Assembly (NCBI GenBank): GCA_029532415.1
Contig: JAQOTA010000063.1
Location: forward strand, 1 to 48,417
Source of the DNA: Marasmius tenuissimus
Lineage: Eukaryota > Basidiomycota > Agaricomycetes > Agaricales > Marasmiaceae
Direction of reading: 5' to 3'
Length of the DNA stretch: 48,417 bases
Under the pieces are notes generated by a model, which had not been told where the DNA came from, did not search any database, and saw only the letters and a list, made by a program, of their open reading frames with translations. Of this stretch, positions 13,301-24,606 are shown one piece after another. The position numbers and the translations under genes were made by a program. The first letter of the stretch is position 1, and every line of letters begins with the position of its first letter.

Positions 13301-15114
13301 CAAGGCAAGCTGGTTGCCCGAGTTCGTATCAGTTGTGCACAACCGGCTGAACAGCCGGAAGGAGTAATCAAGGAGAAGATCGAGTGTACGGCGATCAATG
13401 ACGGCGACGGTATCTAGCTCGACTTTGGTGTCCAGAGTGACCCGAAGAGCACGGGTACCGGGAAGGTCTTGAGAGCAGGAGGTGAACACAGTGTGTGAAT
13501 TGTCTCCATTGATGAAGACAGAGACTGAGGTCCACTTGGAGTCACTCTGGCAGACGGTCATGCAGAGAAGCTTCCTTTCACATGACTCGCCGAGGTCGGG
13601 TACAATGGCGTAATACAGCAAGATACCCTCGAGTTCTCTCCCATCGAGTCGGGGCAACGGCCCCATATATGGGGTGGCAGAAGCAAGAAAATTGTCGACA
13701 CTCTCGGTGACAAAGGTTTCTTTATTTTCCTTCTCCCAGTTCCCCAGATGATCGATGGATGAAGTGAGCCGTGAGAGATGCTGGGGAGTAGTTATAAGCG
13801 GAAAATGAGGGATATCAGAAATAGATGGGGGCTGGAGAGGGCTGGTCTTGTCTGAGGGGTGACAATCAGGAGATGATGTCGGGACAGGGGTATTGACCAA
13901 ATCGGATTTCGGGAGAACGGGAGGAGTGCAAGATGTCAGGTCTTTGCTACGCAATGCCAACTGCATCGTCATCCCTGTATCACCCTCATCCCAAGATGGA
14001 TTCCAACCCCACAACGCGATACGGAGGACTGCAAGGCCAGTTTCCATCCCGAACCACACATAGGGGCCATTCGGCACGTCCGTTCGGCTGACCATGTTGA
14101 AGCAGCCGACGTAACCTGCGACAATCATGGCCATCCCAGCGATAAGGAGGGCCTGGAGGAGGATCATGAGGGCATTTCGTGAGAGGCTGTGGGGTTCGAG
14201 CATGTTTTGTAGTTGAGTCAAGTGTTCCCTATCCGGTTGCTTTTCCGGGTCAGGGACATGACGTAGTTCCTCCCGGAGGTTATGCAACCGCAACTCTAGA
14301 AGAGTATTCCTGTCTTCGATGGCTTCATCAAGTTTGAGGGAATACCGCCTACGCGCCTTCATGAGGAGCAAACTGGTCGAAGTGATAAGATGTATCCTGA
14401 TCTGAAGGGCTAGCTGCACCGAAACCACGCACAGCATCGAGCCAAACGAGCGGAGGATGGGGAACAACCATAGCATTGCACGCCCCCAGTGCTCATGAAT
14501 GAGGTAGAGGTAGGGTGTGATGCCGACAAGTGATGATATCATCGAACTCAGTATAAGGGAGGCATTCCATGATATATCTGGGAAGGGGGGCTGAAAAGGA
14601 TATTCATATCAGTGTTCATATTGTACTCAAAAGTATAGTGAGTACACACCGACTTCGCTGAACCTGTCCCGTCCGTGTTGCTCTTATCCGGACCACTTGT
14701 GCTGTTACTTCTCCGCCAGCCAAACCACTCAACGCCCTTCACCAGCTCGAGATCGTCGATATGCTGCTCCCTCATCAGTCGCTCCAGCTGAACTTCTGCT
14801 CCGTATTGCTTCGTGTCTTTCACCAGAGTGACCATAGACGACACCGAACCCGTAGTCCCGAAACCGGCATCGCTCAACCATCTTCCGCCATAGAAGGGTC
14901 TCGTTGTCGTCGCTAAGAGTGTTGCGAAGGCTGTCTTCACTATCCCGAGGCTGCCAAAGATCGAGAGAGGCGCAGCAGATGCGAATAACCAGCCCTTCTC
15001 CAGAGCAGTGCCCACGTGTCGCTCGCATTGCTCTGTACCAAGCAAAGGGAGTAGGGCAGAGACTTCTTGGATTCCACCTGAGAGGGTATCACCAAAGTTT
15101 GGCGGTTCCGACAT
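10315..15114 (-). CDS. M2: paralogue of M1, intact
   Basis: Eight exons read in one frame: 15114-14650, 14590-11780, 11693-11436, 11370-11206, 11150-11063, 11010-10940, 10889-10720 and 10666-10315, about 1459 aa. The lengths 258, 165, 88, 71 and 170 nt are identical to the matching M1 exons, which supports both models. Membrane segments are near residues 41-66, 164-187 and 194-221, plus two more before the soluble middle. The DUF6532-like region reads 'YMKHPIIVGAICNTLF', then 'FCPIAKNAIAFLCTL', then 'IDHCLSKWSSGRYV', and is followed by an acidic Ser-rich tail. The ATG at 15114 (MSEPPNFGDTLSGG) is chosen because TAA at 15165-15167 closes the frame just upstream, where M1 has TAT. Introns are 50-86 nt; the one at 11371-11435 contains a poly-A/T run. 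Function is unknown. Confidence 0.75.
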
Positions 15115-16069
15115 CCCTAAACCCACTTCAATATCTTGCGGTGACGGATTGAAGGAGACACCCCTTACCTTTCAGCTCAAGAATCTAATGAGTTCCGAAC
15201 GGCAGATGACACCAATGAACGTATTCGCTTTTTATACATGACCGTGAGATGGGACACAGACAATATGCTGTAGTCGGAATCTCCCTTAATGCGAATCTAT
15301 CAAAGCCTGATGCCCGTGGGGCGAGACTACCACTACATGAGGACACCAGACTTGCTTCCTTATAGCATGGACGACGGCTGTTCGAGACTTTCAGCATTGT
15401 AAACACCGTAATGAGTCATCGTGAAAGAACTCTTCAGCTTGAATATGTCGAATGGGGAGTTCCTTGACACCAAGCGAGCAGCACTCCAAGCTATTCCACA
15501 GGTCATGCGGCCCTCTTCGGGAATCAGGTTCTCACTGATGAGAATGATACAGTCCAGAAATAGTGTGGCACACAAGGTCATTGGACGAAAACCCTACTAT
15601 CGACTCCGAGGTGAATGTTCTGATTCGAAGACACAGGGTCCACTGAGATGTCTTTGCTCATGAACAGAGGAGGCCGACGGCGAGACATTGAACACCACGA
15701 GTGAACAGAAAGGGAGTTAACAGGATCAAGTCCACGGTAAGGGCGTCAGGACTGAAATGGGCGCCTGCCTCGAAATCGTTATGTCCACATTGATTCTACA
15801 AGTTCTTCTGGTCGCTCACAATATCCCTGACACCCGTCTATCCGAGTCTATCCCATTCAGTAAGTTTTACTTCGAAGCAAACTTGTTGAATGTGATAGTC
15901 TGCGGAAATCTGGTCCATTTCTCAATCACTGAGAGATCCTCGTTAGGAATAGCAAACACTCACCAATCAGAGCAAAATTCTGGAATCGAGGATATCCACC
16001 TTCATAGACTGACGAGAAACGAGGACAGCGAGTTCCTGGTCTGTCAATTTATCGAGGTCGCAGGCGCGT
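15115..16069. other. Upstream region of M2, shared with U-B
   Basis: About 950 nt. The first 60 nt are a remnant of coding sequence that is intact in M1 (5580-5610) and interrupted here. The rest contains only short ORFs without recognisable features. It is probably promoter sequence for the divergent M2 and U-B. Confidence 0.35.
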
Positions 16070-18430
16070 GTTGGTTACGTGTTGGCGGGAGAGAATAGAG
16101 GTCAACGAACGCCCATTGATTACTAAATCAAACCTCTCATTTGGACCACCATCATCGCGCGCGACGCCAATGTCCCGCCTCTTTTTTGAATTTCACTATC
16201 ATCGACAGAGGAAGCTGGTCATTATTTCTACCTCAAAATAACCTTTTTCTTCCTCTCTGGACAAAACTCCTTCGATTGTTCCCCGGGGCTTCACAATCAC
16301 TTTGATAACACGTCGCGACTCGAACTCAGGACGACACATCCTCGAACGGGTTCCAACCTGAGTGCGTATGTCGACCCGTTACTCTTCAACCTGTCTCACA
16401 AAACACTTCAGCTAACGTGTTGCAGGGTCTCGACTAGCATAATCCTCAGTACCACATAGACATGATCCACCCGCCAGTATTGTTCACGAAACGCTCAGCA
16501 GCGATCGAACATGTCCATTCAGCAAGCCTATTGAACCTATCCTTTCTCCTCCAAACTTGACGCAATGGCAACAAAACCTCGAACAGAAGAATAGGATCCA
16601 GATGGTAGACGCACAATGGACTACCCATAGCCGCATCGGAGCACAGAGCCCAAGCTGTTGAGTTCACCGTTAACCGCAAATTCGGTGGTCTCTCCAAGGC
16701 AGAGTTTAGTGGACGCGACACCCGTGACCCATGAATCCTGGCCACCTGTCAACCGTGAGTTATAAAGTCTCTTCAATTAGCAACAGTAACTCACGTTTCC
16801 TCAGCTCACAGTTTCTGGGTACAGAAGATTTGCCGTTGTTGAAAGAGTACCGGTACCATACATAGCACCGGGGAACAGTGTCTTCAGAGGAACTCGGTCC
16901 AGCGCGAGAGCAACCTTCGAGGCTGAACGAAACGTCAATATTTCCACCCGTCCGGTGTTGCGGGTATCATGAAACACATCCTCCATCGTCAAATTCTCTG
17001 ACAACGATGGTCCAGCACTTCCGCTGACGATTAGCTACTCAGAATCTGACTAGTATCGCCCACGAAGATATTTCCTCCTACTTCGACTCTCCTACAACAA
17101 GTCCCCCGACCATCGTATAGCCATTCATATTCAGCACTTACACCCTATCTCGGCGAAACCGGCATTACAACCTCTTCCTCTGACCTTGGCTCTCTTTCGA
17201 CATGGCCGTATTCTCCGATGAAGCGCCTCGTTGGCTCGCACTCTTCCCCACCCAGCAATGTGCCTCGCTTTGTGATTTCGGGTAGAGCATTGGGCAACCC
17301 ACCAGCCAGGATACACCCTTCCATGCACCCCGTTGAGGAGAGACAACATTTCCTCGCGCGCTCCCTTCGGCTTCGGTGAAGGTTCCCGTCCTACGAATCT
17401 TAGCCTCCCCATTTGTGTTTCTCCTGATTCTCGTGGGCGGAGGACACATCGCTGTTGACAAATTCAACATCCATCGTGTTTCTGTAACGGCGCCAGAGAC
17501 CTGAGGAGACATGCCTCCAGGTCTTTGTGCTTGATCTACCACAACAAGACGTCTGCCGAGATCGTCGGGTTGACACTTTGAGGCAGCAGGGTTTGAGATG
17601 GCGGGGATAGGCGGACGAGGTCGCCATCCGGGATGTGCTAGCGGCGAGAATTTGCTCGAGTAGAGAAGGGTTCGGTGTTTGACGCTGGGTGGATGGAGGC
17701 AGAAAGTCTCGGATGGGGGACGTATTCAGACTACCCACTGGCGACTGTACGAGCTTCGAAGCTATCGTGGCCCCAAGTTGACTTCGAGGTCTTCAAAGTC
17801 GTCATTCGTTATCTCGAGTACCTTGAGCCCACTGGCGCTGCAATCAGCGAAGGATTTGGAACCTGTTTCTGCGATTGCTGGGTCTTCGAAGGGATTGGGA
17901 AGGGAAGAGACTAGAGATTGGCCATTGAAGCCGGAGAATGGAACAAGAGGACATGGCGAGCACCGACGAGCGTTCTTAGGTGAGTAAATCGGCTTTTTAT
18001 TGAGCTCTACGATGCTGATGTTCTGTCAACTGTAGGAACAACGTACCCATCGTCCTCCCAAAAACACCGAACTGTCATATAAACTTACTATTACCGCTGG
18101 ACAATCAACCTCTACACGCCAGTGTTGCGGAACTGTTTGCTATCCAACTCAGTATTGGCGGTCATCCCCCTGCACAACGTGAACATTGAGCTTCGCGATG
18201 GGACGACCAAGCTTGGTTCGTCGTGGTTTATCGAGCTCGGGCGAGGAGCTATATCCGGAGCTGAGATGAAGAAAAGACATCTGATTCGTCACAAGGTTAG
18301 CGAGGGGTTTGACTAGCAATTACGTCTCGATTTCGCTGACCGTTGGCTTTTGACAGGAAATTCACGAGGGAGAAATTGGAGGGAAGTTGCAGGGAGCCTG
18401 AGGGTCTCATGAGCCGGAGTCAGGTCATTT
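16070..18430 (+). pseudogene. U-B: decayed copy of the U gene, divergent from M2
   Basis: It starts with the repeated GGCGGGAGAGA...ACGAACGCCC block (16080-16112) and the CATCGACAGAGGAAGCTG block (16203). A middle block at 16580-16720 matches the reverse complement of 22720-22850. The GACGCTGGGTGGATGGAGG block is at 17680. The last exons run from a CAACTGTAG acceptor (18035) to CGTCACAAG, a GTTAGC donor (18295) and a TTTTGACAG acceptor (18356), then 'EIHEGEIGGKL' and a stop. One exon reads 'VAELFAIQLSIGGHPPAQREH' and then hits a stop, where U-D stays open, so the copy is broken. Product family is not recognised. Confidence 0.5.
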
Positions 18431-19459
18431 GGCGGGTTTCCTATCGGTACAAATTTAGATTACTATGAACAAGCTTGTATCTTGTATTGTCATCGTCTAA
18501 ACGACGTCCGAAACCATGTATTGTGGATATGGGACTCTATGATGGCATGAGAGGGAGCTCAGGCCAAACGTAAAGGTCTATTGATATCATGGCATGGGAG
18601 GAGTTTGGGTAACAGCGATGAGGCCACAAGTAAAGAAAAGGAAGGATGGTGCGTGGGGGTTTGAGCTGAGGTCCAGAAACAACATATCGTAACAGTGGAA
18701 TGAACACACAGAGAAGGCCAGTCGACAGTACCCTCCTTCAACATCGCCAATCGTTTGCGCTCGAGGTTACGATAGCTCCGTTTCGATAAATGGTTCGTGC
18801 GTTGACTGAGGTGAGGGCTTGCATTTGAGGGCTTGGGAGGATTTCGTGCAGCAGCAGACCTCTAACTTCTCAACGACGATGCCGAGTCCAGATGAATCGG
18901 ATGTCATAAAGGCGAGTCGCATTCTCGGTCTGAGCGTTACGCGTTATTGCCGAAGGGTTTCTGACCGTTGACTGAATCTTGACTTAGAAGAGAGGAGGCA
19001 AAATCGTGTTCCCGACGCACCTATCGTCAGCAATAGTCAACCATAACCTCAAAACTTCCAGACACCAATTCTAAAGGATCCTTGCCCTTCTCCTTCGCTC
19101 CGAGACCACCGCTCGCGTATTTTCGTCTTGATTCCCTGTTTTATATGGCGTCGAGTGCTGTATATTCCTCCTGGATGTACCAGGGTACGACAAGGTGACT
19201 AGAGATTCAGAAACAAGGCTGGTGACCAGTCGACTATCGAGCCCTGAGGCCTGAAGTCCGAAGTTCAGGTCGTGCATACTTCGGTTCCATCGCCATACGA
19301 GTCGAACACAGATCGTCGCTGTGATATTCATACTGACCATGATTCCGAGTTTTTATTAGGCAGACTGACGATGGAAAAGGTGCTAGAAAAATCAAGCTTT
19401 GAGTGACGTGAACTTAGAGAGAGAACACGGTACCACTGACCACACATTACAGCCATACA
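18431..19459. other. Gene-free interval between U-B and U-C
   Basis: About 1 kb with no ORF that aligns between modules and no recognisable domain. The start (18440-18560) is probably the 3' flank of U-B. I see nothing further. Confidence 0.3.
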
Positions 19460-20830
19460 AGAGCAGCCGACGGTGAGAAAGGTAGAGCAGGCCAAGTCGT
19501 GTTCATGGTCGAGGAGAGAGACGCGTCCAACAAGCGCCCATCGTTGTGGAGTCAGTGGACGTCTTTCATTCGAACCGTCATCTGGATTCCACACCCTCCA
19601 TTCCAGTCGTACTGTATCGAGCATCGCGCACATATCTCGCTCGCGTATTTGCGTAATATCTCATGACAATTGTCAATCGTGAGTCTCAAGTATTTTCAAC
19701 GAGCAGAGTGAAGGAACTCATACTTCATCTCAAGGCTTTGGGCACGAAAGGGTACCATACCGTCAGAAGGAGCTTCAAGGCCAGACCAACCGATGGTTTG
19801 TCCATTCACCCAGCGCTGGCTCTCCCAAATTAGGTCTGTGGGTGTCAAAACGTTCACCATCGCCAGATTTTGCGACAACGGTGGCTGGCCACTGCCCTTT
19901 TTTCGATTCGCTGCTCGGCAGCTGAATGTCACCACCCGATTTCTTCCTTCGACCCCCTCCGATGCCAACTTCCTCGACCGTCATGGAGCTATCGAACGCC
20001 ATGTTAGACTACGTTTTATCTCGATAGAATCCGCGATACAAACCCTTGGCTCTCTTTCCTCAGCAAGATGATCTTGTCTTCCTGCACATTACCGCTCAGC
20101 ACCGTTATTCAAAGGCTAATCGTCGGTTCGCAATCCTCTTCACCATGCAGCAGCGTGCCCACTTTGATCTTGGATACCAGAATTCAACGAACGAACTACA
20201 GGAATAGCCTGGCACGATGCTGTCTATGTATGCTCGTGTCTGGATCGAGGAGAGGCAGCATTCCCCACACTCCCTTTGACTTCGGTTCAATCGCCTATCA
20301 TACAAAAGTCGAGCCGCAGGGTGCATTCCTCGTTAACTCTCCACCCACCTGTCGGGGATACATCACATCTAGCCCCTTCGAATCTCGCGAGGATTGAGGC
20401 CCTATCGTTTCCGACGATCTATCTTCTATCGTTGCTCACCGGATGGTGCCAGATACCCAAGGAGACGAATCTCCCTACTTCGGTGCTCTCGTCACCACGA
20501 CGAGAAGTTTCCCGAGTTTGTTAGGGCGACGTTTTGAAACAGTGGGTGGTCTCGAGGTGGTCGGGTCATGGTGCAGGAGATTAGAAGTACTATTGGCAAG
20601 GAATGAGGACGTGAGAAGGGGCCGGCGTTCGAAGCTGGGTGGATGGAGGATGTATGCGGACTACGCACCGGCGACTGTATGACGGAGTCACATCTTTTTC
20701 GAGAGGTTTCACTCTTTCGAGGTCGAAGCTCTCGTTTGCCATCTTGGGTACACCAGCGTCGCGACCGGAGGTGAATGATTCGGAACCTGCCGTCTACGCC
20801 CCGTTTGAATAGATGACTTTTCATCGTCTG
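19460..20830 (+). pseudogene. U-C: truncated decayed U copy without an M partner
   Basis: It begins with the repeated GTCGAGGAGAGAGACGC...AACAAGCGCCC block (19505-19540). The AAGGCCAGACCAACCGATGG block (19773) matches U-A at 7495. Later blocks at 20050-20320 match U-A 7700-7930, and the GAAGCTGGGTGGATGGAGG block is at 20632. The C-terminal exons seen in U-B and U-D are not evident and the frames are interrupted. No M gene lies upstream, so this is a partial module. Confidence 0.45.
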
Positions 20831-21039
20831 GGAACCCTTTCTATTTACAGTGTTTTATCTACATCATTCCCGAATACGAATCAACTTTCTTCCCGCAAAT
20901 ATTTCCGGCCGTGACTGGTGTGAATTCCTGAGCCCGGGAGTTCTCCCTTTCTCGATGCCCTTAAACGACCGGTTTTACGGCCTCGAAACTCTGCTCTGCG
21001 CCCCGTGTCTGAAGCTCTCAGGCTCCCTACTAAGACAAG

Positions 21040-23430
21040 GCTACGGCTTCCCCTGACTTTCTCCCTCGTGGTTTTCCTATCGAAAACGAACGGGTCAGTG
21101 AAAGGGAGACAAATTCAACGCTAGTCAGATATCCTACTAACCTTGTGACGAATCAGGGATGTCTTTCCTTCGTTCCAGCTCCGGATATAGCTCCTCGCCT
21201 GAGCTCGATAAACCACGATGACTCCAGCTCGGTCGTTTAAGCGGCGTTCACTTTTTGCAGGGAGATAACCACCATTACTGAATTGGATAGCAAGGAGCTC
21301 CGTAACACCGGTAAGGAGTCCAGCTGAGATACGGTCAACTCTTGTAAGGGTTTGGTGCTTTGGGATGACCAGGGCGTCCCTACAGTTGACATAACGTGAG
21401 CATTCCATAACTAAACAGCTCACTCACCCAGGAATGCTGTCGGTACTCGCAGTGTCCTCCTGTTCCATCCCCGGGCTTCAACGGCCAGCCTCCACCACTC
21501 CGTTTCCTCTCATATCGCAGCTCTAACCAACTGCAGCTTCGAATTATTCACCAGTCATATCGCCGGCGGGATCAAGATGACGACTGGCAACTTTGACGAC
21601 CTTGAGGCCGACTTAGGGCCATGATGCCTTTAAAGTCGCCGCTGCGTAGTCTGCATACGTCCCCCTCTTCGGATCCTCCGAGATATTCGACCTCCATCCA
21701 CCCAGCATCGAACACCTGATCCTTCCCTGCTCGACCGGATTCTTGCAGCTGGCACAACCCGAATGGCAATCTCGACCACCATATCCCCGCCATCTCAAAC
21801 CCGCCCTGTTGCTTCGAAACATCAACCCAACGATCTTGGCACTTCTCATTGTAGCAGATAAAGCACTAAGACATTGATACATGTCTCCTCAGGTCTTTGG
21901 CGCCGTCGGAAACACAACGGATGACGCATCAATGGCGATGTGACCTCGTCCAGCTTGGAGGTGACGTGCCTATGAGAGTCGAGAGAAAAACAAACGAGGA
22001 GTGGTTTGTGGGACGGGGATCTTCACCAACGTTGAAGGGAGTGCGAGGAAATGTCGCCTCTTCTCAACGGAGTGCGTAGATGAAGCATTCTGGCCGGTGG
22101 ATTGCCCAAGGCTCTACCCGATATCGCAAGGCGAGGCGTGCTGCTGGGTGGGGAAAAGAGTCCAACCCAGCTGAAGCCTTTGGGCGGGAGGAGCCTTATC
22201 AGAAGCTAAGACCATGTCGAAAGAGAGCCAAGGTCAAAGAGATTGTATTGCCAGTTTCACCGCAATAGGATATGCGTCCTGAATGACTATACGACGGTCA
22301 AAGGAACTGTCGTTGAGGGGAGAGTTGGAATAGGAAGGGATGTCTTTGTGGGCGATACCAGTCATTCTCCCGAGTAGCGAATCGTGGGCGGAAGTGCCGG
22401 TCCATCGTTTCCAAAGAATTTGGCGATGGTATGTTTTTGATACCCGCAGCACTGGGCTCTAGAGAGCCAGCACTTGGTAGATAATACAATTGACGTTTCG
22501 CCCAGCCTCAAAGGTTCCCCTCGCGCTAGACTGAGTTCCTCCGAGACGCTGCTTTCCGTCGCTATGCATGGTACTTTCAACAACATTGACAAGCCCTCTG
22601 TGCCCAAAAAAAGCGAAACGAGGAAACGCGAGTCACTATCGCTGATATCGAAAAAAAAAAACTTAATAACTCACAACTGACGGTCGGTAGGATTTTATCC
22701 GCATTTGTAACGGATGTCGCGTTCACTGAAGTCTGCCTTCGGGATACCACCGGGTTCGCGACTAACAGCGACCCCCAACAGCCTTCATTCTGTACCCTAG
22801 TGCGATTCTGGGTGGTCCTGTGTGCATCTACCACCTGGACCCGATCCGTCTATCCATAGTTCAGCTGACATTCTGTCAACCATGCAGCAAGAGAGTTCGC
22901 TAAGTCTGCCAAATGAGTAGGTTCAACCGCTGGCATGGGTTTCGTGACTAATATTGGCATATGAATTTGATTCGGTGTGGTGTTGAGAGCCGCGTTACTC
23001 GTATTGCTGAGAGTAGCCACGGCGGTAATAGGCGATGACGAACTTGTTCTGACTGCGGAACCATATAACGCGTTGGCTGGAAGGTTCTGTGAGACGGGTC
23101 TAAGTGTGATAGCTGAAAAGAAACGCACCCTGATTGGAATCCATTAGAGGAAGCTACGTGATCAATCCACTCATGTTTTCCATCCCAGTGCGACTCGCGA
23201 AGTATCATTGGAGGGTTGTGTGATTCGAGACCCTTGGGAAAGGACTCGGCGAAATCCAGGAGAAGTGCTGGAGGTTGCAAGGCGCGATGATCATGATGGT
23301 GGTCTGAGAAAGGCTTAGGTTACATAATGGGCGCTTGTTGAACTCCATTCTCTCCCACCAACGTACACGCACCTCCGTGACCTCGACAAAACAACGGACC
23401 TCCCTGCTCTCATCCATCATTCTTCAATAT
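21040..23430 (-). pseudogene. U-D: inverted U copy, divergent from M3, with one long open exon
   Basis: Reverse-complement blocks match U-A and U-B in order: start motif (23325-23370), a block at 22890-23080, a block at 22720-22850, the GATGCTGGGTGGATGGAGG block (about 21695) and the C-terminal exon. That exon (21423-21142, minus) stays open, reading 'LLTGVTELLAIQFSNGGYLP' and ending 'LIRHK' at a GTTAGT donor. It continues after a TTTCGATAG acceptor as 'ENHEGESQGK'. Upstream parts are interrupted, so I treat the whole as a pseudogene, though it is the best preserved of the four. No family is recognised. Confidence 0.45.
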
Positions 23431-24606
23431 CATGCAGCCGTCGGTTAGTTGGGTATCGTGTTGTCGGAGGGTAGTATGTCAATCCGTCGGAACACGTTGA
23501 CTTTGTCTAAGTATACTAAAGTTCAAACCTATGACAGAGGCGCGAGTGATCTCTCTGCGGCGAAAGACAAGAAACAGCTTCCGAGGGTACTCGACTGCGC
23601 ATTTTTAGCTGCCGTACGTGGACGGCCGTTGGCAGATTTCTGTACGTTCCCGGCCTTTTCATCTACCTTACAAGCTTTTCTGATCATCTGGCTGACAGGC
23701 TACAACCCAACTCTCACGAGGATCCAGCCCGCGGCACCTTACTATGCACAACATACATCGGAGTCTCACCATCTTCAGCTCGCTGTCTGCCGCCGGCGAT
23801 CACCCGTTCAACTTCACCACACTCGAGCTCTACGCGTATACCGGCTCGTCCATCTCTTTTTGACTGCACAAGTATCACACAGACAACCCCTTGAGACCGC
23901 TGTAACCCCAGCCATAGGGAGAGAACGCGGCCGTGTCGGCGTTTGTGCACTCACGGCGCTCAATTCTGGTCAATACTCCCATCACCCTTCTTCTCTGGTC
24001 AAAAGGCGGGCGGATTCACAAATGGATGGCTCATGTTTTCCAACCCATAATCCTGATTGAAGGATGATTGAAGTCGTGAATGTTCATGCACAGCGGATAC
24101 GTACGCTACGGCCTAAGGCCTCGAAAGGTGACTATGGAAGGAAGCTATCCTTATCTGATTTCCAAATCGTCCCATCCCATACCCACTCGACATCGAAGCT
24201 GACGGATTTTCACTGTTCTTACACTTCGAATGATCGTGTCAGAAGCAAGGATCCCTCGTCAAGTGGGAGGCTATCCCGGGAAGGTAGTAGGCTAAGGAGG
24301 CATCTTGGCCGTATTAAGTTGGCCGTGGGCTCACGCATAGTTCCACGAAGACATCGAGGCAGCTCTGACATGTAGCTTTGATGGATTTCTGAGTTTCCAT
24401 TGATATCCTGCACAGAACATCGTGGAGGTCGCGAGGCAGCATCGAGGCGGCATCTGCCTTGCCGTGACTTTGGTTCCCATTCTGTGAATATAACCCTAAT
24501 ACCTATTCGTATCATGCCATTCGACGCCCACTGAACCACCAAACGGAAAGGTAAGAAGTCTCCCCCCTTCCATCTGTCATTGTACGACGCTGAAGTGGGC
24601 TTAGGG
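23431..24606. other. Upstream region of M3, shared with U-D
   Basis: It contains an open frame at 23449-24060 (plus) with no recognisable domain and an odd composition; I do not support it as a gene. Positions 24490-24606 are a remnant of the N-terminal coding sequence still intact in M1. The frame reads 'RRPLNHQTER' and then hits TAA at 24552-24554. Confidence 0.35.

Noticed and set aside
23449..24060. 203-codon open frame on the plus strand upstream of M3
   Set aside because: No domain, no counterpart beside M1 or M2, composition like non-coding sequence, and an equally long shadow frame on the other strand.
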